From Chitinophaga sp. S165 (GTDB taxonomy: Bacteria > Bacteroidota > Bacteroidia > Chitinophagales > Chitinophagaceae): DNA of 64,000 nucleotides. A model generated the notes under the pieces. The model searched no databases, was not told the origin of the DNA, and saw nothing but the letters and a program-made list of their open reading frames with translations. The translations under genes and the position numbers were made by a program. Shown here piece after piece: positions 8,618 to 16,817 of the stretch. Each line of letters opens with the position of its first letter. Within the stretch, counting starts at the first letter, position 1. Location of the stretch: NCBI RefSeq assembly GCF_003182155.1, contig NZ_QGTG01000003.1, positions 248,001 to 312,000 on the forward strand, in the 5' to 3' direction.

Positions 8618-10039
8618 ATGGACCATCTTATCGTAATTATCTTCGCATTGATCGCTTGTGCCGCCCTGGCAGCGGTCATAAAGGTTGTCAGCAAAAGCCA
8701 CCAGTTAAAGACGGGCAATGCCATCCTGGAAACACAGTTGTCAGCCGTTAACCAGACTGCCGGTACTTTACGGCAGGAGCTGCAGGTGAAACAATCCCTT
8801 ATAGACGAACTCAATACCCGGTTGCAGATATTGCAGGAGGAAAGTATCCGTATAGAAAGCAACGGCGAGGCCCGTTTCCGGGAAATGGAGAACCGCCTGC
8901 GGGAACAGCAGGAATTTATAGACCAGTCTAACGAGAAGCTGAAGGATGCTTTTAATGCATTGTCGGCCGAAGCACTGAAGCACAACAATTCTTCTTTTGT
9001 GGCCCTGGCAAAATCTACCCTGGAAACACAGATGACGGATGCAAAAGGCGACCTGGAAAAAAGGCAGCAGGCTATTGATGCACTGGTGAAGCCATTGTCC
9101 GAAACCCTGCACCGTTTTGATGAAAATATGCGCCAGCTGGAAAGTAACCGCCAGCAGCAATATGGTCAGATCAATCAATTCATCCTGGGCGTACAGCAAA
9201 GTACCGAAAAGCTGCAGAAGGAAACCCATAGTCTGGTCAGCGCGCTGAAAACCTCTCACATACGCGGCCGTTACGGAGAAATAGCCCTGCGCAGGGTGGT
9301 GGAGTTTGCGGGCATGACTGAACACTGTGATTTCAGCGAACAGGTATCGGTAAATTCGGAAGAAGGCGTGCTGCGGCCTGATATGATCATCCGTTTACCG
9401 GAAGGGAAGACGATCGTGGTAGATTCCAAAGTGCCGTTGAGCGCATATATGCGGGCGTTTGAGACAGAAGACGAGGAAGAGCGTAAGGTATTACTGAACC
9501 AGCACGCGGCAGCGGTGAAGGACCACCTTAAGAAGCTCAGCGCCAAAGCATATTGGAGCCAGTGGCAGGATTCGCCCGATTATGTGATCCTGTACATGCA
9601 GATAGAATCTTCATTCGGGGCAGCCTTACAGGCAGAACCGGCATTGATAGAGGAAGGTATTCGTAACCGGGTAGTATTTGCCACGCCGACCACGCTGATC
9701 ACCTTACTGCGTACGGTAGGGTTTGTGTGGCAGCAATTACATGTGGCAGCCAATATTGAGGAGATCAGGAATGCTGGTATTGAGCTGTATAACCGTACTA
9801 ACGTATTAGTGAGACACTTCACGAATATGGGAAGCAGTCTGAAAATGGCTGTTAGTCATTATAATGATGCTGTGGCTTCTATGGAAAGCCGCTTTATCCC
9901 ACAGGCACGGAAATTGTACAATCTTGGCCCTGCGCTGAAGCAGACTTTGCCGGAGACAAAACCAGTGGAGACGGGTATACGGCAGCTGGGCGTGCAGATA
10001 GACGAGTTGCTGCCAGGTGAAGAAGAGGGAACTAAGTGA
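8618..10039 (+). CDS. rmuC: DNA recombination protein RmuC
   Basis: A 473-residue RmuC homologue: an N-terminal membrane anchor (about residues 4-22), a long coiled coil to about residue 200, and the RmuC domain starting at SHIRGRYGEIALRRVVEFAG. That domain includes LRPDMIIRLPEGKTIVVDSK, a PD-(D/E)XK-like nuclease core. The family is linked to limiting sequence inversions and rearrangements between short inverted repeats. I place the start at ATG 8618; a TTG at 8606 would add four residues ahead of the anchor. Monocistronic by appearance. This is a conserved housekeeping gene rather than part of the neighbouring utilisation loci. Confidence 0.93.
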   Translation: MDHLIVIIFALIACAALAAVIKVVSKSHQLKTGNAILETQLSAVNQTAGTLRQELQVKQSLIDELNTRLQILQEESIRIESNGEARFREMENRLREQQEFIDQSNEKLKDAFNALSAEALKHNNSSFVALAKSTLETQMTDAKGDLEKRQQAIDALVKPLSETLHRFDENMRQLESNRQQQYGQINQFILGVQQSTEKLQKETHSLVSALKTSHIRGRYGEIALRRVVEFAGMTEHCDFSEQVSVNSEEGVLRPDMIIRLPEGKTIVVDSKVPLSAYMRAFETEDEEERKVLLNQHAAAVKDHLKKLSAKAYWSQWQDSPDYVILYMQIESSFGAALQAEPALIEEGIRNRVVFATPTTLITLLRTVGFVWQQLHVAANIEEIRNAGIELYNRTNVLVRHFTNMGSSLKMAVSHYNDAVASMESRFIPQARKLYNLGPALKQTLPETKPVETGIRQLGVQIDELLPGEEEGTK

Positions 10040-10098
10040 AACAATATTGATTATTTTGTGCCTGATTTATATTGTTTTGAACAACAACCACGTAATTA

Positions 10099-10794
10099 AT
10101 GGTCTACTCAATTAAAGGTCTGAAAAGAACTGTGGGCATGTTATGCCTGTCCGTTTTTACGCTGCCGGCATTAACGTATGCACAGCAGCAACAGGAAACG
10201 ATCACCCGGGACGGTTATACGCTCGAGTATACGAATAAGTCTGCCGATTTTGATACAGCGGTGGGAAGACGGCTGATCGAAGCTTTTTTTAAGGTCTATC
10301 CGCAGGAAGCTGCACGGTATAACAGGAAGACAGCTAAAAAAGTAGGTTTTGTGATCGATCCTGCTTATGACGGTGTGGCGGCTACCAGCGGAGATGTGAT
10401 CGTTTTCAACCCGGCCTGGTTCCGTTCCCATCCCGGTGATATAGATGTGGTTACGCATGAGGCCATGCACGTCGTACAGGCGTATCCTAATGGTTCCGGA
10501 CCCGGATGGATAACGGAAGGTATTGCGGATTATGTGCGGTATGTTTTTGGTGTAGATAATGCGGGCGCGAAATGGGCTTTACCTGCTTTTAACCCGAAGC
10601 AACACTATACCAATAGCTATCGGATCACCGCCCGTTTCTTTGTGTGGGTAGAAAAGAGCAAGAATAAAGATTTTGTGAAGAAACTGGATGCCGCAATGCG
10701 TGGCAAAAAATACACACCTGAGATCTGGAGAAAACTGACCGGTAGTACACTGGAAGAACTATGGAATGAATATGCCGCTAATCCGGCTATCTGA
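10099..10794 (+). CDS. secreted basic-secretory-protein (BSP) family putative metallopeptidase
   Basis: A 231-residue exported protein with a signal peptide ending near TYAQQQ (residue 28). It carries an HExxH zinc motif in VVTHEAMHVVQAYPN, followed by GWITEGIADYVRYVFG and WALPAFNPKQHYTNSYRITA, the signature of the plant basic secretory protein family. That family contains gluzincin-like peptidases also found in Bacteroidota. Substrate unknown. It starts 59 bp after rmuC and ends 24 bp before the hybrid kinase, so partial cotranscription is possible, but no functional link is evident. Confidence 0.8.
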   Translation: MVYSIKGLKRTVGMLCLSVFTLPALTYAQQQQETITRDGYTLEYTNKSADFDTAVGRRLIEAFFKVYPQEAARYNRKTAKKVGFVIDPAYDGVAATSGDVIVFNPAWFRSHPGDIDVVTHEAMHVVQAYPNGSGPGWITEGIADYVRYVFGVDNAGAKWALPAFNPKQHYTNSYRITARFFVWVEKSKNKDFVKKLDAAMRGKKYTPEIWRKLTGSTLEELWNEYAANPAI

Positions 10795-10818
10795 TACATC
10801 ACAAGATAACGATTGAGG

Positions 10819-13800
10819 ATGAAAGCTACTTTTAAAAGAAATCTGCTGATTGGATTTGGATTATCACTGTTATTACTGGTAGTGAGTTCCGTTGCCTCCT
10901 TCTTTAGTATCCGTAATCTATTACAAAGCGCTTATTGGGTAGATCATACCAATGCGGTAATCCTCAAGCTGGAAAGCACGTTGTCTTATATGAAAGATGC
11001 AGAAACAGGCCAGCGGGGTTATCTGCTTACCGGAGATGAGGATTTCCTGGAACCTTACCTGGGCGCGGCTGATAGCATAGCCGCCAGTATCAATAGTATT
11101 AAGGTACTTACAGGAGACAATCCCGAACAGCAGGAGGAAATAGAAAGGCTGCGATCCTTACTGGTACGCCGTCAGGCTTTACTGGAGAAATCGATCACTG
11201 CACGGAAGACGGGGCAGGCAATTAGTTTTGACACCCTGCAAAGCGGACGTGCGATCATGAGGGATGCCCGTGAACTGGTAGGCAGGATGGAAGACCGCGA
11301 GAAGAAATTACTGTCGGTCCGTACGCAGAACCTGAACCGTATTGCGGGTTACACGCCCATTCTTATCGTGATAGCTGCATTGTTAGCCTTGCTGATCACT
11401 TCTGTTTTCTATATCCGTGTGAAACGCGATTATGATGAGCGTACAAAGTTACAGGGAGAACTTGAGCATAAAGACCGGGAGATCAGCAGGCGTATAGACA
11501 TCATCAGGGGAATAGCTGAAAAGATCTCGGCGGGCGACTATAGTATTCGTGTGAATGATGAAGAGAAAGACGGATTGGGCATTGTGTCCCTCTCACTGAA
11601 CAAAATGGCCATATCCCTGGATACGTCCTTTAATCAGCTGGCCGACAGGGACTGGCACCAGACCGGTGTGGCAGGGCTGAACAGCAGAATGGTGGGCGAA
11701 AAGGACGTGAATACCCTTACCAGCCACATTATTAATTTCCTTACCGAATATACGTCCAGTCAGGTAGGTGTGCTCTATCTGGCTACTGCCGATAATACGC
11801 TGGAACTGACAGGCAGTTTTGCCTTTGTACATGCTGAAAACCGCCGTACGATCCGGGTGGGACAGGGACTGGCAGGGCAGTGTGCCGCCAGTGGCAAAAC
11901 CATGTTGCTGAAAGATATTCCGTCGGATCACATTACGATCAGTTATGCGGCGGGAGAGATCCGTCCGGTCAATATTGTAGCCGTACCTGTACTGTACGAA
12001 GGGTACGTGAAAGGAGTAATGGAATTCGCTTCCCTGGTGCCATATACTCCTAACGACCTGGCGTTCCTGGAAGCCGTAGGCCATAATGTAGGTATTGCCA
12101 TTACTACGTCAGAAAACCGTCGCAGGGTACAGGAACTGCTGGAAGAGACACAAGCGCAATCGGAAGAGTTGCAGGTACAGCATGGTGAGCTGGAAAACAT
12201 CAATACTGAGCTGGAAGCCCAGGCGCAGAAGCTCCAGGCTTCGGAAGAGGAACTACGCGTACAGCAGGAAGAATTGCAACAGGCTAACCAGGAACTGGAA
12301 GAACGTTCCCGCCTGCTGGAAGACCGTAACCAGGTGATCGTTGAACGTAACCTGGAAATACAGAAGAAGGCGGAAGAGCTGGAAGTAAGTACGAAATATA
12401 AGTCGGAGTTCCTGGCGAATATGTCGCACGAACTGCGTACGCCGCTGAACTCTATCCTGTTGCTCAGCAGGCTGATGGCGGAGAACAATGATAAGAACCT
12501 GAACCCTGACCAGGTAGAATCGGCGCAGGTGATCCAGAGCTCCGGCAAAGGGTTGCTGAACCTGATCGATGAGATCCTGGACCTTTCCAAGATAGAAGCC
12601 GGCAAAATGGACCTGGAGTTTGCACACGTGCCTGTACATGAGATCTGTGCAGATATGGAGGGCTTATTCGCACCCATTGCCCGTGAAAAGGACCTGGCGT
12701 TACATGTGGACATACAGGCAGATGCGCCTGCATTGATAGAAACGGATAAGATGCGGCTGGAACAGATCCTCAAAAATCTGTTATCCAACGCCCTTAAATT
12801 CACCGCGAGGGGATCGGTGACCCTGAAGGTAGCAACGGTGCCTGAACAGCCGGATATGGTGCGCTTTAGCGTGAAGGATACGGGTATAGGTATACCGGCA
12901 GACAAACAACAGATCGTCTTTGAAGCTTTTCAGCAGGCAGATGGTTCTACCAGGCGTAAATATGGCGGAACGGGACTGGGATTGTCCATTAGCCGGGAGC
13001 TGGCAAAACTGTTGGGGGGAGAGATCCGTCTGGAGAGCGAGCCGGGAGATGGTAGTGAGTTCATCGTAACGATCCCTGTTCAACCGCAGGAAGAAAAAGA
13101 ACAGGCTGCGCCGGCCACTCAGCAACAAGCGGAAGAAGTGTGGAAGGATGCACTGAGATCAAGAGACAAAAACGATGATTATATAGCAACGGAAATACCG
13201 GAAGAGATCCCGGACGACCGCTACGATCTGAAAGCAAATGATAAGGTGATCCTCATTGTGGAGGATGATACAAAATACGCGGCGACGCTGCTTGAGTTTA
13301 CACGTAAGCGTGGTTACAAAGGAATAGTAGCGGTACGTGGCGACCAGGGAATTGAAATGGCGCAGCGTTACAAACCGGTGGCGATCCTGCTGGATATTGT
13401 ATTGCCGGTGCAGAGCGGCTGGCAGGTGATGGACGCGCTTAAATCGAATCCGGCAACCCGTCCTATTCCGGTGCATATTATTTCTTCGCTGGAAGCGAAG
13501 CGCGAAAGCTTGCAAAAGGGAGCGGTAGACTTTATCAATAAGCCGCTGGCACTTGACCAGATGCCGAGGATCTTTCAGCAATTGGAAGAGGCTTTAACCA
13601 GGAGCCCGAAGAAAGTACTGATCGTAGAGGAGAATGCCAAACATGCGCAGGCGCTGGCTTACTTCCTGGAAAACTTCCATGTCAGTACGGAGATCACCGG
13701 TAACATCGGCAGCAGTGTAACGGCCTTGCAAAAGAAAGACGTGAATTGTGTGATCCTGGATATGGGTGTGCCCGACCAGCATGCGTATGAGACACTGGAA

Positions 13801-14418
13801 ACCGTGAAGAGTAATCCGGGATTGGAAGATCTGCCGATCATCATCTTTACAGGAAAGAACCTTTCCCGTGCCGAGGAGAACCGCATCCGTCAGTATGCCG
13901 ATTCCATTGTGATCAAGACGGCGCATTCCTATCAGCGTATGCTGGATGAAGTAGCGTTGTTCCTGCACCTGGTAGAGGAAAAAGCAGACAACAAACCGGC
14001 CCGTAAACAACAGGCGCCGCTGAAAGAAGTATTGCAGGGCAAAACGGTGCTGATAGCGGATGACGATGTACGTAACATCTTCTCCCTCACGAAGGCGCTG
14101 GAACAGCATAAAATGAATATCATATCGGCACTGGATGGCAAGGAAGCGTTCCAGCAGCTGGAAAATAATCCGAAGGTGGATATTGTGCTGATGGATATGA
14201 TGATGCCGGAAATGGATGGTTATGAGACCATTAAACTGATCAGGGATACGCCTAAACATAAGTATCTGCCTATACTGGCGGTGACGGCGAAAACGATGCT
14301 GGGAGACAGGGAGAAATGTATTAAGGCTGGGGCGTCGGACTATATCTCCAAACCGGTGGATATAGACCAGCTGGTGTCGTTATTACGTGTGTGGCTGTAT
14401 GATAATAACAGAAGTTAA
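10819..14418 (+). CDS. hybrid histidine kinase: CHASE3-HAMP-GAF-HisKA-HATPase-REC-REC-REC
   Basis: A 1199-residue membrane hybrid kinase. In order: TM1 (about 10-30), a CHASE3 sensor (to about 170, with DAETGQRGYLLTGDEDFL), TM2 (about 178-198), HAMP, GAF (about 300-430), a long coiled coil (435-525), HisKA (FLANMSHELRTPLNS), HATPase_c (LLSNALKFT, DTGIGIP, GGTGLGLSIS) and three receivers. REC1 (IVEDD, LLDIVLP) and REC3 (IADDD, LMDMMMPEMDG, ISKPVD) are canonical. REC2 keeps the aspartate (ILDMGVP) but has EEN for the acidic pair and KT in place of the conserved KP. I chose ATG 10819; TTG 10813 is the alternative. A free-standing receiver follows 29 bp downstream. This resembles kinases that feed multistep phosphorelays; the stimulus is unknown. 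Confidence 0.9.
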   Translation: MKATFKRNLLIGFGLSLLLLVVSSVASFFSIRNLLQSAYWVDHTNAVILKLESTLSYMKDAETGQRGYLLTGDEDFLEPYLGAADSIAASINSIKVLTGDNPEQQEEIERLRSLLVRRQALLEKSITARKTGQAISFDTLQSGRAIMRDARELVGRMEDREKKLLSVRTQNLNRIAGYTPILIVIAALLALLITSVFYIRVKRDYDERTKLQGELEHKDREISRRIDIIRGIAEKISAGDYSIRVNDEEKDGLGIVSLSLNKMAISLDTSFNQLADRDWHQTGVAGLNSRMVGEKDVNTLTSHIINFLTEYTSSQVGVLYLATADNTLELTGSFAFVHAENRRTIRVGQGLAGQCAASGKTMLLKDIPSDHITISYAAGEIRPVNIVAVPVLYEGYVKGVMEFASLVPYTPNDLAFLEAVGHNVGIAITTSENRRRVQELLEETQAQSEELQVQHGELENINTELEAQAQKLQASEEELRVQQEELQQANQELEERSRLLEDRNQVIVERNLEIQKKAEELEVSTKYKSEFLANMSHELRTPLNSILLLSRLMAENNDKNLNPDQVESAQVIQSSGKGLLNLIDEILDLSKIEAGKMDLEFAHVPVHEICADMEGLFAPIAREKDLALHVDIQADAPALIETDKMRLEQILKNLLSNALKFTARGSVTLKVATVPEQPDMVRFSVKDTGIGIPADKQQIVFEAFQQADGSTRRKYGGTGLGLSISRELAKLLGGEIRLESEPGDGSEFIVTIPVQPQEEKEQAAPATQQQAEEVWKDALRSRDKNDDYIATEIPEEIPDDRYDLKANDKVILIVEDDTKYAATLLEFTRKRGYKGIVAVRGDQGIEMAQRYKPVAILLDIVLPVQSGWQVMDALKSNPATRPIPVHIISSLEAKRESLQKGAVDFINKPLALDQMPRIFQQLEEALTRSPKKVLIVEENAKHAQALAYFLENFHVSTEITGNIGSSVTALQKKDVNCVILDMGVPDQHAYETLETVKSNPGLEDLPIIIFTGKNLSRAEENRIRQYADSIVIKTAHSYQRMLDEVALFLHLVEEKADNKPARKQQAPLKEVLQGKTVLIADDDVRNIFSLTKALEQHKMNIISALDGKEAFQQLENNPKVDIVLMDMMMPEMDGYETIKLIRDTPKHKYLPILAVTAKTMLGDREKCIKAGASDYISKPVDIDQLVSLLRVWLYDNNRS

Positions 14419-14648
14419 GCATTTAATAAGACCAAGAACATAAAGCGATGGGATCTTCCGCTAAAAAAGTGCTGATCATTGACGACGATAACAGGAATAT
14501 CTATGCATTGCGCATGGTGTTGAAGGCGAAGGGTTTTGAATGTATGACGGCGACCGATGCGCAAACCGGTCTGCAATTGCTGACCGAACAATCTGATATC
14601 GGCGTGGTCCTCATGGATATGATGATGCCGGAAATGGATGGTTATGAG
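14191..14648 (+). repeat. 36-bp exact direct repeat in REC3 and in the downstream response regulator
   Basis: The 36 bases at 14191-14226 (REC3 of the hybrid kinase, encoding MDMMMPEMDGYE) recur identically at 14613-14648 in the free-standing regulator, 422 bp apart. Synonymous sites are identical within the block but diverge outside it. That suggests duplication of the receiver with local gene conversion. Confidence 0.8.
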
Positions 14649-14828
14649 GCGATTGCCCGGCTCAGGGAAAACCCCTCCCTGGACCATATTCCTGTTATTG
14701 CCGTAACAGCACAGGCAATGGTGGGCGACAAGGAAAAGTGCCTGGCTGCAGGAGCGGCTGCCTATGTGCCCAAGCCGATAGACCAGGATGTATTACTGGA
14801 TCTTCTGAAAAATGAATTCCATATGTAA
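14448..14828 (+). CDS. single-domain response regulator (CheY-like)
   Basis: A 126-residue stand-alone receiver: acidic pair in LIIDDDNRN, phospho-accepting Asp in LMDMMMPEMDG, Thr in AVTAQAM and Lys in YVPKPID. All positions needed for phosphorylation are present and no output domain follows. It lies 29 bp behind the hybrid kinase and shares a 36-bp identical block with that kinase's third receiver. It is likely a phosphorelay partner or sink for it. Confidence 0.9.
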   Translation: MGSSAKKVLIIDDDNRNIYALRMVLKAKGFECMTATDAQTGLQLLTEQSDIGVVLMDMMMPEMDGYEAIARLRENPSLDHIPVIAVTAQAMVGDKEKCLAAGAAAYVPKPIDQDVLLDLLKNEFHM

Positions 14829-14881
14829 TGAACCAAATATTAAGTATCTTCCACCTGTGAATGAAAGTGTAATATATACGT

Positions 14882-14945
14882 GTTAACATGTAATTAACGC
14901 TTTTGCGCTTCGGGAAAACGGATATTTACGTTAACAACTGTTAAC
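14882..14945. promoter_or_regulatory. three GTTAAC sites upstream of the ECF sigma gene
   Basis: GTTAAC occurs at 14882-14887, 14930-14935 and 14940-14945. The last two are exactly one helical turn (10 bp) apart and end 21 bp before the sigma start codon. They could be regulator or autoregulatory sigma sites. The hexamer is short and AT-rich, so this is tentative. Confidence 0.25.
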
Positions 14946-14966
14946 ACATATCCCAAAACAACTCGT

Positions 14967-15488
14967 ATGCGGCACATGGATGATTCGGCAATGCTTTTTG
15001 CGCTTAGAGACGGCGAGATAAAAGCTTATCAATACTTCTTCATGAAATATTATAAGCCCCTCTGCTTAAAAGCGCGTATGATGTTGAACAACATGGAAGA
15101 AGCAGAACAGCTGGTGCGACACGTTTTTGTGCAGGTTTGGGAGGAGAAGTTATATTTGGAAATAGAACATTCGGTTGGAGGATATTTTTACAGGATGGTT
15201 CATAACAGTTGTGTAAATATTCTGAAGAAGGGGCAGTCCAATAACCGGTTATCGAATGATCCGGGGTTCTTACTGATGCAGCAGGTTGTATTACCTTTAC
15301 CCGGGTTCCTGACGCAATATAAGAGACTGCTGACGTTGGAGAGAAATGGAGGAGGTATCAGTTTATCAATGTTATCAGACAAAAGATATCCGCAATACTT
15401 ATCGTCTATACTGAAAAAAGGTATTAAGGTATTGAAAAGCACATGCAAAGCAGTCCTGAAAGCCCTGATGTTTGAGATAAGACCATAA
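14967..15488 (+). CDS. ECF RNA polymerase sigma factor (FecI-like), divergent
   Basis: A 173-residue ECF sigma factor. Region 2 is clear (ALRDGEIKAYQYFFMKYYKP, then VFVQVWEEK and GGYFYRMVHNSCVNIL). Region 4 (about residues 110-165) has the expected helical layout but is poor in the usual helix-turn-helix consensus: ISLSMLSDKRYPQYLSSILK stands where SYAEIAEKLGIS-type residues normally occur. It precedes fecR, STN-susC and susD in the order usual for sigma/anti-sigma/transducer loci. It would direct transcription of the susCD genes when a substrate is sensed. Either the factor is strongly specialised or region 4 is decaying; the frame itself is intact. Confidence 0.75.
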   Translation: MRHMDDSAMLFALRDGEIKAYQYFFMKYYKPLCLKARMMLNNMEEAEQLVRHVFVQVWEEKLYLEIEHSVGGYFYRMVHNSCVNILKKGQSNNRLSNDPGFLLMQQVVLPLPGFLTQYKRLLTLERNGGGISLSMLSDKRYPQYLSSILKKGIKVLKSTCKAVLKALMFEIRP

Positions 15489-15540
15489 CTGCCAACGAAA
15501 GCCTATAGCCCGTAATGAGTAAGAACTATGTTTTTCCCAC

Positions 15541-16764
15541 ATGAGTTACAATGAGGAACATATCTTTCAGTTAATACTGGAAAAGTTGAGTGGCGATATC
15601 AGCGACGAAGACAACCAGTACCTTGAGCAGGCTGCCCGGGAGGATCCTAACGTGCGCCGTTGCCTGGAGGAACTGGAAGGTGCGCGTGATGTAGCCGGTC
15701 CCGATTTCATGAACGATCTTCATAATGAAAGGGCCTGGAGCAGTGTTTTGTCCCTGTTACATGCCGATCAGGAAAAGAGACCTGAGCCGTCAGCAAATAC
15801 AGGGAAAGAAACAATGGTGGTCAGCAGGCAGGATATATCTACCGTAAAGTCTCCACGGAGCAAATGGTGGCTGGCAGCCGCTGTTACCCTGTTGATAGCT
15901 GCCAGCGGATACTGGTTGCTGGGAGGAAGATCCGCCACTAATAATGATAATGCCCTGGCGTTGCATACGGACGGAATTCCAGTATGGGGAGATATGAAAT
16001 TATTGCTGGATAACGGAGATACCATCCGGCTGTCTGGCAACGCTGGCACGGACATTCATACAAAAGCCGCTCTCTTACACCCGGGAGCCGGCTCGCTTAC
16101 ATTTACTGCAGGGCAATTGCAGAAAGGCTGGAATACGCTTTTTGTACCCACCGGAAAAGACTACAAGGTCGTATTATCCGATGGGTCTATTGTCCATCTG
16201 AACGCATTTTCAAGTTTGCGCTTCCCTTTTTCATTCGATGGCAAAACCCGGGAAGTCTATCTTGACGGGGAAGCCTATTTTGATATAGCCACCAATGCAA
16301 GCCAGCCATTTATCGTACATACGGCCGAAACATCTGTTAAAGTATTAGGTACTTCGTTCAACATCAATGCTTATTCGGATTCCCTGGTGGTGACTTCCCT
16401 GGTATCCGGCAGCGTTATGACAGACGCTAAAGAAAGTGAAAGTGTTATCCTGAAACCTGGAATGGAATCCGTTTACCGGAAAGGTTACAGCCAGCAACTT
16501 AGCAATTTTGATGAAACTATCACACTGGCGTGGCGTAAAGGAGAATATGCATATTATAATAAGCCGCTGGGAACCCTGGACGCCGTACTTTTTCATTGGT
16601 ACGGAAAGCAATTACTGTTTGAAGATCCGCTGCTGGCCAATAAAATGCTCACTGGTGTAATAGAGCGGAACCAACCTGTGACGGATTTCCTGGAAAGCCT
16701 TGATAAAACATCCGGTATAACCTATCGTATTACGGATGATAAGATATATCTTAGATCAAAATAA
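15541..16764 (+). CDS. FecR family anti-sigma factor
   Basis: A 407-residue inner-membrane anti-sigma regulator. A cytosolic part (residues 1-108) would bind the sigma factor; one membrane helix lies at 109-127 (WWLAAAVTLLIAASGYWLLG). The periplasmic FecR domain (VPTGKDYKVVLSDGSIVHLN, EVYLDGEAYFDI, FNINAYSD) is followed by the C-terminal DUF4974-type domain (KPLGTLDAVLFHWYGKQLLF). It senses the neighbouring TonB-dependent transducer through that protein's STN domain. Starts 52 bp after the sigma gene. Confidence 0.92.
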   Translation: MSYNEEHIFQLILEKLSGDISDEDNQYLEQAAREDPNVRRCLEELEGARDVAGPDFMNDLHNERAWSSVLSLLHADQEKRPEPSANTGKETMVVSRQDISTVKSPRSKWWLAAAVTLLIAASGYWLLGGRSATNNDNALALHTDGIPVWGDMKLLLDNGDTIRLSGNAGTDIHTKAALLHPGAGSLTFTAGQLQKGWNTLFVPTGKDYKVVLSDGSIVHLNAFSSLRFPFSFDGKTREVYLDGEAYFDIATNASQPFIVHTAETSVKVLGTSFNINAYSDSLVVTSLVSGSVMTDAKESESVILKPGMESVYRKGYSQQLSNFDETITLAWRKGEYAYYNKPLGTLDAVLFHWYGKQLLFEDPLLANKMLTGVIERNQPVTDFLESLDKTSGITYRITDDKIYLRSK

Positions 16765-16817
16765 AGCCACATTTTGTTAGAAAGCCAACTATGATATACG
16801 TACCATAAATTAAAGAA

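Noticed and set aside
14967..15488. Sigma gene as a frameshifted pseudogene
   Set aside because: The frame is uninterrupted, region 4 keeps helix lengths, and the downstream fecR/susCD genes are intact; divergence is the simpler reading.
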